From GMQP-bins7 sp963776565 (GTDB taxonomy: Bacteria > Actinomycetota > Thermoleophilia > Gaiellales > Gaiellaceae): DNA of 64,000 bases. Positions 20,937 to 29,488 of this stretch are shown piece by piece. The notes beneath the pieces are model-generated. The model ran no database searches. It saw only the letters and a program-made list of their open reading frames with translations, and was not told where the DNA came from. The stretch's first letter is position 1; each line of letters opens with the position of its first letter. Where the stretch lies: positions 1-64,000 of the forward strand of contig CAVZNF010000003.1 of assembly GCA_963776565.1 (NCBI GenBank), given 5' to 3'. The position numbers and the translations under genes are program-made.

Positions 20937-21128
20937 GACGGATGGTAACGGGATCTCGGCGATCCGCTCTTCGCTTTCGGCCAGGATCGTGCGGCACTCC
21001 GGGCACGCCAGCGCGCCTCGCACATGCAGGACGAACTCCCCGCACACGAGGCATTCGAGGCTGATGCCGCGGATCAACGCGGCGAGCTCCTGGTCGAGCG
21101 TCCTGTTGAGCGATTCCACGGTCATCAT
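20922..21128 (-). CDS. Small zinc-ribbon protein downstream of lexA
   Basis: A 68-residue protein with two CxxC knuckles, CLVCGEF and ACPEC, spaced like a zinc ribbon, after a short helical N-terminus (MMTVESLNRTLDQELAALIR). No enzyme motif is present. It starts 7 bp after lexA and is almost certainly co-transcribed with it, so a DNA-damage-inducible role is possible. Its last codons overlap the 5' end of rnpB on the same strand. I do not recognise a named family. Confidence 0.7.
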
Positions 21129-21135
21129 GTACCCC

Positions 21136-21771
21136 CTAAGCGAGAGTCCTGAACACGCCCGTCACCTTCCCGAGGATCTCCACGTGCTCTGGGTAGAGCG
21201 GCTCGAGCGCGGCGTTCTCGGGCTGAAGGCGGATGCGACCGTCGCGCTCGCGATGGAAGGTCTTGACCGTCGCCTCGTCCGCGGACTCGTCGTCGCCGAC
21301 GAGAGCGACGACGATCTCACCGGCCCGGGCGTCGGCTTGTTTGCGGACGACGACGATGTCGCCGTCGAGGATGCCTGCCTCGATCATCGAATCGCCCTTC
21401 ACGCGAAGGAGGAAGTCGGCGTCGCGACCCAGTGGCTCGGGAACGGCGATCTGATCCTCGACCGATTCCTCGGCGAGAAGCGGACTGCCCGCGGCGATGC
21501 TTCCCACGAGCGGCAGCGTGGGAATCGACATCGGTCGGGCGTTGGTCGGAGCGTCCTGACGCTTGCGTCCCACGAGCTCGATTGCTCGCGGCTTCGTCGG
21601 ATCGCGCTTCAGCAGACCCGCGCGCTCGAGATTCGCAAGATGTGCGTGCACGGTCGAAGGGGAGGCGAGCCCGACCGCATCTCCGATCTCCCGAACCGTC
21701 GGTGGATAGCCGTGCGCGTCCACGTACTCGGCGAGGAACTGCCAGATCTCCTGTTGTCGTGTCGTCAGCAT
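21136..21771 (-). CDS. lexA: LexA repressor
   Basis: The SOS repressor and self-cleaving protease, 211 residues. The N-terminal winged helix reads MLTTRQQEIWQFLAEYVDAH and SPSTVHAHLANLERAGLL. The cleavage site is in SIAAGSPLLAEE (Ala-Gly). The catalytic Ser is in GDSMIEAGILDGD and the Lys in ARAGEIVVALVGDDE. The ATG at 21771 (GGAGATCC ahead) is preferred to a GTG at 21810, because codons from that upstream start would cover the LexA box. Autoregulation is expected. Confidence 0.95.
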   Translation of the reverse strand: MLTTRQQEIWQFLAEYVDAHGYPPTVREIGDAVGLASPSTVHAHLANLERAGLLKRDPTKPRAIELVGRKRQDAPTNARPMSIPTLPLVGSIAAGSPLLAEESVEDQIAVPEPLGRDADFLLRVKGDSMIEAGILDGDIVVVRKQADARAGEIVVALVGDDESADEATVKTFHRERDGRIRLQPENAALEPLYPEHVEILGKVTGVFRTLA

Positions 21772-21792
21772 CGGATCTCCAGTGTCGTGGGA

Positions 21793-21806
21793 CGAACGTA
21801 TGTTCG
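21793..21806. promoter_or_regulatory. LexA box at lexA
   Basis: CGAACGTATGTTCG matches the Gram-positive SOS box GAAC-N4-GTTC, 22 bases ahead of the lexA ATG and inside a near-palindrome running 21791-21808. Confidence 0.85.
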
Positions 21807-21838
21807 TCACAGGAGGGTAGATCCCTTGTCGGACGAGG

Positions 21839-22559
21839 TCAAGTCGTCGCGCGACGGCCCACGAACGCGGCCTGCTCGAGCTCGTATGGGTTCTCGACGG
21901 TCGTGTCGACGAGCTCCAGCCCGGCTTCGGCGATCAGTCGCGTCCACGTCGTCGTCGGGGAACACTCCGAGTGTGTGCCGGTCGTGGACGACGCGAAGCT
22001 CGTCGCCGGGACCGCGAGCGATGATCAGGTAGTCGACGTCGTAGGTCGAGCCTGTCGCCGGGTGCGTCCACTCGAGGTAGCGCAGGCTGCGACCGTCGTC
22101 CCCGTCATGTCCGCCGTGATCGGTGGCAGGCTTGAAGATCTCGGTCGTTGCGTCGGGTGTCAGAATCACGACACCGCCGGGTCGCACATGGGCCGCGGCA
22201 GTCTCGATCGCCGCACGGAGATCCTCCTCCGTCGTGAGATACGAGATCGCGTCGTGGATGAAGACGACGTCGAACTCGCGGCCGAGCCTCAGCGTTCGCA
22301 TGTCGCCCTCGAGGTGCTCGCACTCGGGGTTGAGCGAGCGGCTGAGCGCGAGCATCTCGGGCGAGATGTCGGTCAGCGTGCAGTCGAAGCGCGTCTTCAG
22401 GTGCGACGCGTTGTTCCCGCCGCCCGATCCGAGCTCGAGCAGTGTTCGGGCGTCGCCGATCGCCACGTCGTCCACCACCCGGCGGACGAACGCCGCCTCG
22501 TCCTCGTAGTCGGACGGATGCGTGAGGAGGTGGAACCACGGCGCGAGGTCCGAGTACAT
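21839..22559 (-). CDS. Class I SAM-dependent methyltransferase (frame change)
   Basis: A methyltransferase of about 239 residues. Motif I is TLLELGSGGGNNASHL, followed by LTDISPEMLALSRSL and VVFIHDAISYLTTEEDL. The later part has strand and lid features common in small-molecule methyltransferases. The frame changes near 21953; dropping one G gives DDDWTRLIAEAGLELVDT and a natural C-terminus ending FVGRRATT. The ATG at 22559 (MYSDLAPWFHLL) is the family-like start; further upstream lies the terminator hairpin of tRNA-Leu. The substrate is unknown. Confidence 0.8.
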
Positions 22560-22565
22560 ATGCAG

Positions 22566-22592
22566 AGGGGCCAGACTCGCAGTCTGACCCCT
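22566..22592 (-). terminator. Hairpin downstream of tRNA-Leu
   Basis: AGGGGTCAGACT-GCG-AGTCTGGCCCCT forms a long, nearly perfect stem between the 3' end of tRNA-Leu and the methyltransferase start. It probably ends or processes the tRNA transcript. Confidence 0.6.
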
Positions 22593-22609
22593 GTGTGGTT
22601 CTCGCGTCA

Positions 22610-22694
22610 TGCGCTGGAGAGGACTTGAACCTCCACGGCCTAAGTGGCCACTAGGCCCTCAACCTAGCGCGTCTACCAATTCCGCCACCAGCGC
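22610..22694 (-). tRNA. tRNA-Leu (anticodon GAG)
   Basis: An 85-nt class II tRNA. The acceptor stem is GCGCTGG/CCAGCGC with discriminator A, the D-loop region contains GGCGGAATTGGTAGACGCG, the anticodon stem-loop is CTAGG-TTGAGGG-CCTAG with GAG at the anticodon, and the T arm contains GGTTCAAGTCC. A long variable arm is present as expected for Leu. The CCA end is not encoded. Confidence 0.95.
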
Positions 22695-22708
22695 GCGTGT
22701 GACCGATT

Positions 22709-22933
22709 CTAGAGAAGGTGGAACAGGAGGATCGTGTTGATCCCGAACACCGTCGCGACGGCGACGGTGAGGCGCGTGAGGTTTCTCTCCACGACGTGCG
22801 TTCCGCCTTGCGAATGCGGCGTGAAGCCGAGCCCGCCCATGCCAGCCTCGCGCCCGGAGTGCATCAGGACGAGGGTGACGCAGCCGGCAGCCAAGAGCAC
22901 CTGGAGCACGGCAGACATCTGAAGCCACGGCAT
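22709..22933 (-). CDS. secG: Preprotein translocase subunit SecG
   Basis: A 74-residue protein with two transmembrane helices, the small SecYEG partner. The first helix is VLQVLLAAGCVTLVLM, followed by the SecG-type HSGREAGMGGLGFTP loop, and the last residues form the second helix (VATVFGINTILLFHLL). It lies directly upstream of tRNA-Leu on the same strand. The start is the ATG at 22933, with an alternative ATG 15 bases later. Confidence 0.88.
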   Translation of the reverse strand: MPWLQMSAVLQVLLAAGCVTLVLMHSGREAGMGGLGFTPHSQGGTHVVERNLTRLTVAVATVFGINTILLFHLL

Positions 22934-22970
22934 GGGCGCAGAAGGGTAGCACCGAGGCTACGCTCCTTCG

Positions 22971-23198
22971 ATGGCCGACGAAGCGCGCGAGCGCATCCAG
23001 AAGCTGCTCGTCACGGGCGACAACCGGCTCAAGCAGGGCGTCGCTCCCGAGAAGGTCCGCGAGACCTACGAGGAGGCGCTGGTCGTCGCGCGAGAAGCGG
23101 GCCTGGAGGACGTGATCGGGCCACTCGTCGAGGTCAGGCTCGCCGATCTCGAACGGCTCGCAGGAGGATCTCCTCCACCCGGCCCGCCTGCAGCTTGA
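22971..23198 (+). CDS. Small hypothetical helical protein
   Basis: A 75-residue, charged, helix-rich protein (RIQKLLVTGDNRLKQG, YEEALVVAREAGL) with a Pro-rich tail. It is divergent from secG and overlaps the convergent glycosyltransferase by 65 bp. It resembles small uncharacterised proteins found next to secG in related high-GC genomes, but I cannot assign a function. An ATG start and plausible codon use support it as real. Confidence 0.55.
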   Translation: MADEARERIQKLLVTGDNRLKQGVAPEKVRETYEEALVVAREAGLEDVIGPLVEVRLADLERLAGGSPPPGPPAA

Positions 23199-24156
23199 CG
23201 TCGTGATCGCCGGCCGCGTCCCGCCCGGCGAGGTTCGGACGCGGGAGAGCCGCCGCTTGCGACAGGGCTGAGACGAGCGCGTCGTCGTCGAGGGGATCGA
23301 CGAGGACACCCGACTCCGGCGTCACGAACTCGGGCGGCCCGCCGATGGTGGTGGCGACGACGGAGCGGGCCGACGCCATGGCCTCGAGCGTTGCGAGACC
23401 GAAGGGCTCCTCGACGCTCGGCTGGCAGAGCACGTCACATGCCGCGATCCATGCAGGCACCGCCTCGTGGCCGATGCGTCCCGCAAGCTGGATCCCCGGC
23501 CGGCCTTCGAGCGCAGCGCGGAGCGGGCCGTCGCCGACGAACACGAGCGAGCCCTCGCCGCGCTGCTCGAACGCGCGCGCGAGCCGGAGGACGTTCTTGC
23601 GTTCCGACAGGCTCCCCAGGCAGAGGAACGCCGTCCCTTCGGAAGCCCAGCCGACCTCGGCTCGAGCAGCCTCCGTGTCTCGTGGCGCAAAGCGCGCCAG
23701 GTCGACGCCGCAGTCGACCACCTCGGTCTTGCCTTCTGCCTCCGGCACGGCCGCGTACAGCCGGTCCCGTAGCCACCGTGAGACTGCGATGACGGTCGCC
23801 GCGCGACTCACGACATGACGTGTGGCGGCGCGGACGCCCGGGATCGATCCGATGTTCGCGACGTCCTGCCCGTGCGCCGTGACGACCAGCGGAGCGCGCG
23901 TCGCGAGTGCTCCCGCGAGGCCGGCAGGGACGAGGAAGTGCGCGTAGACGACATCGGGATGGAAGCTGCGTGCCTTGCGCCTGGCATCGCGGAAGAGCGC
24001 GACGTGACGGCGCTTCCCGCCGCTGCGCGAGTCGATCACCGCGCGTTCGATCTCATGGCCGCGCGCGACCAGCTCGGCCTCGAGGTTCGCGACGAAGACC
24101 CCGAGGTCCGGGTCATTCGGGCCTGGGTACATCTGTGAGACGAGAAGGATCCGCAT
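23134..24156 (-). CDS. Glycosyltransferase family 4 (GT-B fold)
   Basis: A 340-residue GT4 enzyme. It opens MRILLVSQMYPGPNDPDLGV with the Rossmann strand and acceptor loop. The acceptor-domain histidine motif is VTAHGQDV. The donor domain has GSLSERKNVLRLARA and the GT4 acidic signature PSVEEPFGLATLEAMA (EX7E). The likely product is a glycosylated lipid or cell-envelope glycan; donor and acceptor cannot be told. The ATG at 24156 gives the expected start; in-frame codons further upstream are not family-like. Confidence 0.88.
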   Translation of the reverse strand: MRILLVSQMYPGPNDPDLGVFVANLEAELVARGHEIERAVIDSRSGGKRRHVALFRDARRKARSFHPDVVYAHFLVPAGLAGALATRAPLVVTAHGQDVANIGSIPGVRAATRHVVSRAATVIAVSRWLRDRLYAAVPEAEGKTEVVDCGVDLARFAPRDTEAARAEVGWASEGTAFLCLGSLSERKNVLRLARAFEQRGEGSLVFVGDGPLRAALEGRPGIQLAGRIGHEAVPAWIAACDVLCQPSVEEPFGLATLEAMASARSVVATTIGGPPEFVTPESGVLVDPLDDDALVSALSQAAALPRPNLAGRDAAGDHDVKLQAGRVEEILLRAVRDRRA

Positions 24157-24193
24157 GCCGTGCGGCAATCGTGACGCGGGCGTCGTCCGCGGG

Positions 24194-25670
24194 CTACCCG
24201 CGCGTGACCTGCAGGATTCCGAGGCACATCTCGTCGGTCGTCCCCTCGCCCCAGAGGATGTAGCGCGGCGTCTTCGGCACGCCGTGGCCACCGTGGAGTC
24301 GCTTGCGCACGTCATGCCGGCAGGTGACCCGCACGACGTCACCAGGCTCCGCCTTGACCGGATCGGCGAGCGTGTAGGCGTTCTGCCAGTGGAAGTCCCA
24401 GCGCGGGATGTCGAGAAGCACCTTCGCCTGTGGAGTTCCCGGATTCAGCTCGAGCTTGATCGACGCGCCGAGCAGATGCATGTGGCCTGCTGCGATGTAG
24501 ATGGTCGTCGGCGTCGTGATGCGCCGATCGCACGTCGAGACGGCACTCGCGACCGGGTTGGCGGCGTTCCCGCGGCAGAGGATGAGGAGACCGGCCGGCG
24601 CGAATGCGGCGCTCGTCCCGTACTTCCTCGCGAGGTCGAAGAGAGCCTCGTTCCGGTCGCAGAGCTTCCCCTTCTCGCTCTTCGTGCAGGCGAGCTCGAC
24701 GGGGCCGGGCATGAGCACCGTCTGGAGCGGCGTGAGCTTCGCCGACGCGGGCGCGACGGTGAGCAGCGCCCGCGAGCGATCCGGCGCGCGGCCGTTGAGC
24801 AGGTTGTAGTGCACCTGCATCACGATCTTGCTTCCTGCCGGGAGCGTGACCCCGGTACCCTCGGGGAGGCGGTTCCCGCCCCAACCCGGCGCCCAGGCGG
24901 CGACCCAGTTCGCGTTGTTGAGCGAGTCGGCGATCCCCGTTCCGTCGCCTGCCGGAAGCCCGGTCCCGCCGAAGCACGACCAGCCCGCGCCGGCGTCGCC
25001 GCCGTCGAGCCGCTTGGCATCCGCGAGCTGGGCCGCGCCGACCTTGAAGAGGATCACGTGGTGCACGATCTTCGGCTGACCGGGGACGATCCGTGCTGAT
25101 GTCACGAAGGAGTCGCCCGCCTGCTTGGGGTCGAGCAGGAAGCAGCGGTAGTCGTCGGTGATCCCCTTGGGCTGCCGTCGGCATGTACGTCGCCTGCATC
25201 CTCAGGTCGAGGAGCGCCTCACCCTGACGCACCTCCGGGCCTTTCTGTGCCGTCGGCTTGCGAGCAGGGCCGTCGATCTTCCCGCCGGCACGTGCCCACG
25301 CGAGGATCGACGCGCGCTGCTGCGCGCTCAGGATCCTGCTGCTCTGGCCGACGTATTCCGGCGAGCGCTTGCCGGGGGGCCATGGCGGCATGATGTTCGC
25401 CTGCACGGCTGCCGCGATCGCGGCGGAACTCGACGAGATCTGCCGCGCGGTGACGAGTGAGAACGGAGCGATGCCGCCCGGTCGATGGCAGCCGCCGCAC
25501 TTCTCGGCGACGACCGGTGCGACGTCCTTCGCGAAGCTCGGCGCTGCGGCGGTGCTCGCTCCCGCGGCGTCTCCGCGGGCGAGCGCGAGCGCTGCGAGCG
25601 GCGCCGCGAGCGCGACGAGAGCCGTGGCTGCCAGCGCGATCCGGGTGCCGTTACGCATGTTGCGCGTCAT
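24194..25670 (-). CDS. Secreted cytochrome c-copper monooxygenase-like protein (frame change)
   Basis: A two-domain exported redox protein of about 490 residues. An N-terminal signal peptide is followed by a c-type heme site CGGCH (residues about 58-62) with a later Met-rich loop (IMPPWPPGK) as likely sixth ligand. After the frame change near 25178 (one extra G) comes a domain like copper type II ascorbate-dependent monooxygenases (PHM/DBH): KIVHHVILFKVG for the first copper site, VMQVHYNL and GHMHLLG for the second. Such proteins are predicted hydroxylases with unknown substrates. The start overlaps the methylmalonyl-CoA mutase gene by about 20 bp. Confidence 0.8.
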
Positions 25671-27240
25671 ATGTACCCCAAAGCTCGCGGAGGACGCCAC
25701 AGATCTCGCCGACCGTGCACCGCGCATGGAGAGCCTCGCGCATGGGCGGCAGGAGATTCGCGTCGGTCTCGGCGGCGACTCGGATCTCCGCCAGCGACCG
25801 CGCGGCAGCATCGCCGTCGCGCTCGGCGCGGACGCGCGCAGTGCGCTCGCACTGGCGCCGCTCGATTGCCGGATCGACCTGCAGGAGTTCCACCACCCCG
25901 CCGGTGTCCTCGGCGAATGCGTTCACGCCGACGACGACTCGCTCGCCCGACTCCACGTCGGTCTGAAAGCGGAACGCCGACGCTTCGATCTCGGCCTGGA
26001 CGAAGCCCTGCTCGATTGCTGCCACCGCGCCCCCGAGTTCGTCGATGCGTGCGATGAGCTCCGACGCCCGCTCGGCGAGCTCGTCGGTGAGCGCCTCGAC
26101 GAAGTACGAGCCGCCGAGCGGGTCAGCGGTGTCGGTGGTGCCGGCTTCGGCGGCGAGGATCTGCTGCGTGCGCAGCGCGATCGTGGCAGCGTGCTCCGTC
26201 GGCAGCGCGAGCGCCTCGTCGAACGAGTTCGTGTGGAGCGACTGTGCGCCGCCGCTGACCGCGGACAGCGCCTGGATGGCGACGCGCACGATGTTGTTCT
26301 CCGGCTGCTGCGCCGTGAGCGTCGAACCGCCGGTCTGTGCGTGAAAGCGCAACGCCAGCGCTCGCGGGTTCGTGGCGCCGAAGCGGTCGCGCATGATCCC
26401 GGCCCACATACGGCGGGCGGCGCGGAACTTCGCGACCTCCTGGAAGAAATGGTTGTGCGCGTTGAAGAAGAAGGACAGCCGCTCCCCGAAGTCGTCGGGC
26501 GAGAGGCCGGCACCGACCGCGGCTTCGCAGTACGCGATTCCGTTGGCGAGCGTGAACGCGAGCTCCTGCGCAGCGCTCGCTCCCGCTTCGCGGATGTGGT
26601 ACCCGGAGATCGAGATGGTGTTGAACGCCGGGAGCCGCTCCGCGCAGTAGGCGAAGAGGTCGGTCGCGAGCCGCATGGACGGCCGCGGCGGAAAGATGTA
26701 GTTGCCCCGCGCGACGTACTCCTTGAGGACGTCGTTCTGCACCGTCCCGCGCAGTTTCTCTGCCGACACGCCCTGCGCCTCCGCAACCAGCTCGTAGAGA
26801 AGGAGTAGAAGAGCCGCGGGAGCGTTGATCGTCATCGACGTCGAGACGCGATCGAGCGGGATCCCGTCGAGCAGGACCTCCATGTCGGCGAGCGAGTCGA
26901 TCGCGACGCCGGTTCTCCCGACCTCGCCTTCGGCGAGCGGATCGTCCGAGTCGTAGCCGAGCTGGGTTGGCAGGTCGAAGGCGACCGACAGGCCGGTCTG
27001 CCCGCGCTCGAGCAGGTAGCGAAACCGAGCATTCGTCTCCTCGGCGGAGCCGAAGCCCGCGTACTGACGAATCGTCCACGGCCGTCCGCGATACATCGTC
27101 TCGTACGGCCCGCGCGTGTACGGATACTCCCCGGGCGGCTCGAGCTCGCCGCCGGTGACGTCGCCCGCCGTGTAGACCGGCTTGACCTCGATGCCGGAGT
27201 CGGTCAGCCGCCGGTCGTCGATTGGAGCCATGGCGCGCAT
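25651..27240 (-). CDS. Acyl-CoA mutase large (catalytic) subunit, methylmalonyl-CoA mutase type
   Basis: A 529-residue coenzyme B12-dependent mutase subunit that interconverts methylmalonyl- and succinyl-CoA or a related acyl-CoA pair. It holds the TIM-barrel with RPWTIRQYAGFG, GLSVAFDLPTQLGYDSDDP, STSMTINAPAALLLLL, and the conserved QSLHTNSFDEALALPTEHAA. It ends without a cobalamin-binding (DxHxxG) domain, so a separate small B12 subunit is needed. The Tyr in RQYAGF favours methylmalonyl-CoA over isobutyryl-CoA, where I recall Phe. Methylmalonate-semialdehyde dehydrogenase 8 kb away fits propionate/valine metabolism. Confidence 0.85.
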   Translation of the reverse strand: MRAMAPIDDRRLTDSGIEVKPVYTAGDVTGGELEPPGEYPYTRGPYETMYRGRPWTIRQYAGFGSAEETNARFRYLLERGQTGLSVAFDLPTQLGYDSDDPLAEGEVGRTGVAIDSLADMEVLLDGIPLDRVSTSMTINAPAALLLLLYELVAEAQGVSAEKLRGTVQNDVLKEYVARGNYIFPPRPSMRLATDLFAYCAERLPAFNTISISGYHIREAGASAAQELAFTLANGIAYCEAAVGAGLSPDDFGERLSFFFNAHNHFFQEVAKFRAARRMWAGIMRDRFGATNPRALALRFHAQTGGSTLTAQQPENNIVRVAIQALSAVSGGAQSLHTNSFDEALALPTEHAATIALRTQQILAAEAGTTDTADPLGGSYFVEALTDELAERASELIARIDELGGAVAAIEQGFVQAEIEASAFRFQTDVESGERVVVGVNAFAEDTGGVVELLQVDPAIERRQCERTARVRAERDGDAAARSLAEIRVAAETDANLLPPMREALHARCTVGEICGVLRELWGTYDAQHA

Positions 27241-27286
27241 CGTACGTTCGTTCCGAGCACCCTCATTTCACGTCGCGGATCGAAGG

Positions 27287-27944
27287 TCAGAGAACGCCGC
27301 CCGCCCGCTCGATCGCGTCGAGGGCGATGCGGCGACCCGTGTCGATGTGCTCGCGGATGGCACGCTCTGCCGCGTCGGGCTCGCCTCCCGCGAACGCGTC
27401 GACGATGTGGCGGTGCTCGGTGACGAGGTGCTCGTGACCCTCGACGTGGCCGCCGCGGATCACCTGCATCATCAGGTTTACGGAGAGCTCCCGGTAGAAG
27501 CGCGAGAGGAGCGCATTGCCGGCGAGATCGATCTGGTGCTCGTGGAACGCCGCGTTGGCGGTATCCCACTCCTCGTGCGAGATCGCGGCGTTGGTTCTCT
27601 CGAGGAGCTCGGCGAAGCGGGCGAGCTGCGCCGGGTCGACGGCTGCCGACCGCGCGCTCGGCAGCGAGGAGCTCGAGTGCGAGCCGCACGTCGTAGCCCT
27701 CGGCCACCGCGCGCGCTGTCACCGGGGCGACGAAGTAACCGCGTCGCGGTCGCACGGTGAGCAGGCCCTCGGCGACGAGCCGCGTGAGCGCGTGATGAAC
27801 GGGACTGCGGGAGACTCCCAGCTCGGCCGCGAGCACGTGGAGGCTGAGCTTGCGTCCGGCCGGCTCCTGCCGCGTGAGCACTCGCATCCGCAGCTCGTCG
27901 TAGACGCGCTCGTTGAGGTTCGCCGTGGCGAGCGTCTCGGACAT
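27287..27944 (-). CDS. GntR-family (FadR/FCD) transcriptional regulator (frame change)
   Basis: An FCD-type GntR regulator. The N-terminal winged helix is RVYDELRMRVLTRQEPAGRK, LAAELGVSRSPVHHALTRL and the wing RPRRGYFV. The C-terminal all-helical effector domain holds His-rich metal-type residues, with EGHEHLVTEHRHIVDAFAGG and a final helix. The frame changes near 27650. It is upstream of and co-directional with the acyl-CoA mutase gene, so it may control that gene; the effector is unknown. Confidence 0.82.
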
Positions 27945-28001
27945 CGTGCGGGACCTAACATGTCACGGGTCTGGAGGCAACCGGCGGCTACCCTCCGAGC
28001 C

Positions 28002-28640
28002 GTGAACGTACGGGTCAGGTTGTTCGCCGCTCTCCGCGAGCAGGCGGGTTCGGGAACGCTCGAGATCGAGCTCGCAGACCGCGCGACGGTGGCGGATGTC
28101 TGGCCGAGGCTCGGTCTCGGCGGCGAGCCGTCAGGACTTCTCTACGCGCGCAATCGGGCGTATGTCGATCGCGCTGAGTTGCTGAGCGAGGGGGACGAGG
28201 TCGCGGTCATACCGCCGGTATCGGGCGGTGACTTCCGGCTCTCAGCGGATCCGCTCTCGGTGGACGCGGCGGTCACCGAGGTGCGAGACGACTCCGCCGG
28301 CGCGATCGCGACGTTCATCGGGACGACGCGGGCGAACTCGCGCGGCCGCGACGTCGTGCATCTCGAGTACGAGGCGTACGAGGGTATGGCCGAGCAGGTC
28401 ATGGCGGATCTCGCGTCTCAGCTCACCGCTCGACACGAGCTGTGCAAGGTCGCCATCCACCACCGCGTCGGCCGCGTCGACATCGGCGAGACGAGCGTCG
28501 TGATCGCCGTCTCGGCGCCGCACCGGGCGGCCGCACTCGCGGCGTGCAAGGACGCGATCGACGAGTTGAAGGTGTCGGTGCCGCTCTGGAAGAAGGAGAC
28601 GTACGTGGGTGGTGAAGAGTGGATCGGCCAGGGGTCGTAG
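28002..28640 (+). CDS. MoaD-MoaE fusion, molybdopterin synthase
   Basis: A single 212-residue protein joining both subunits of molybdopterin synthase. The MoaD part (residues 1-80) has a ubiquitin-like fold and ends at PPVSGG, where free MoaD carries its C-terminal thiocarboxylate. The MoaE part follows, with GAIATFIGTTRANSRGRDV and KEDAIDELKVSVPLWKKE-like residues including the conserved Lys pair. Mycobacterium tuberculosis has a similar fused MoaX, cleaved after the Gly-Gly for activity. The GTG start at 28002 is followed by a 22-bp overlap with the protease gene. Confidence 0.88.
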   Translation: MNVRVRLFAALREQAGSGTLEIELADRATVADVWPRLGLGGEPSGLLYARNRAYVDRAELLSEGDEVAVIPPVSGGDFRLSADPLSVDAAVTEVRDDSAGAIATFIGTTRANSRGRDVVHLEYEAYEGMAEQVMADLASQLTARHELCKVAIHHRVGRVDIGETSVVIAVSAPHRAAALAACKDAIDELKVSVPLWKKETYVGGEEWIGQGS

Positions 28641-29488
28641 ACCCGTACGAGCCGGTCGACGCTCCGGACGCGCCGAGCTTCCCGGATCCCGATGCCTCGG
28701 TCGACGGCGAGCGCGGCTACGAGCCGATCAAGCCGCGGTCGGGGATGCGTGACCTCTTCCGCAGACTCACTGCGCCCTTAGTCGCGTTCGGCCTTCTCGT
28801 CCTCAAGTTCGGAGGCCTCCTGCTCAAGTTCAAGGTGGTGACGACCGGAGCGTCGATGCTCGTCTCGATCGCCGCCTACGCGTGGATCTGGGGGCTGCCT
28901 TTCGCCATCGGGTTCGTGATCTTGATCTTCGTGCACGAGCTCGGGCACGTGATCGAGCTTCGCCGCCAGGGTGTGCCCGCGAGCGCGCCGCTGTTCATCC
29001 CGTTCCTGGGCGCAGTGATCGGAATGCGGGAGCTGCCCGACGATGCGTGGAAGGAGGCGAAGGTCGCTCTCGCCGGACCGATTCTCGGCTCCGTCGGTGC
29101 GGCTGCTTGCTGGATCGCCGGTGAGGCGACCGGGTCGGAGCTGCTCGTCGCCCTCGCGTTCACCGGCTTCTTCCTGAACCTCTTCAACTTGATCCCGATC
29201 GTTCCGCTCGACGGGGGTCGGGCCGCCGGTGCGTTGCACCCGGCGTTGTGGTTCGTCGGCCTGCTGCTGATGGTAGGCCTGGTCGTAGTACGGCCGAATC
29301 CGATCCTCATCCTGATCGTGGTGATCGGCGGTCTCGACCTCTGGAACCGCTGGCGAGCACGCGGCGACGCGGGCGACTACTACCGGCTCTCGGTCGGGCA
29401 GCGCGTGACGGTGGCCGTCGTCTACCTCGGCCTCGTCGCCGCGCTCGGCCTCGCGATGTCCCTGACGCACGTCGAGCGCACGTTCTGA
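28619..29488 (+). CDS. Site-2 protease family (M50) membrane metalloprotease
   Basis: An intramembrane zinc protease-like protein of 289 residues. Residues 1-50 are acidic and Pro-rich. The membrane core has HELGHVIELRRQGVPA as the zinc motif HExxH in a transmembrane helix, and the distal ligand motif NLIPIVPLDGGRAAG. About seven hydrophobic segments are seen. S2P proteins cut membrane-tethered factors; the target is unknown. Start GTG at 28619 within the moaDE end, and the stop overlaps the next ATG (TGATG). Confidence 0.85.
   Translation: MDRPGVVDPYEPVDAPDAPSFPDPDASVDGERGYEPIKPRSGMRDLFRRLTAPLVAFGLLVLKFGGLLLKFKVVTTGASMLVSIAAYAWIWGLPFAIGFVILIFVHELGHVIELRRQGVPASAPLFIPFLGAVIGMRELPDDAWKEAKVALAGPILGSVGAAACWIAGEATGSELLVALAFTGFFLNLFNLIPIVPLDGGRAAGALHPALWFVGLLLMVGLVVVRPNPILILIVVIGGLDLWNRWRARGDAGDYYRLSVGQRVTVAVVYLGLVAALGLAMSLTHVERTF

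Noticed and set aside
22566..22592. Long inverted repeat before the methyltransferase considered as a riboswitch
   Set aside because: A single simple stem directly after tRNA-Leu fits a terminator or processing hairpin better; no conserved aptamer features.
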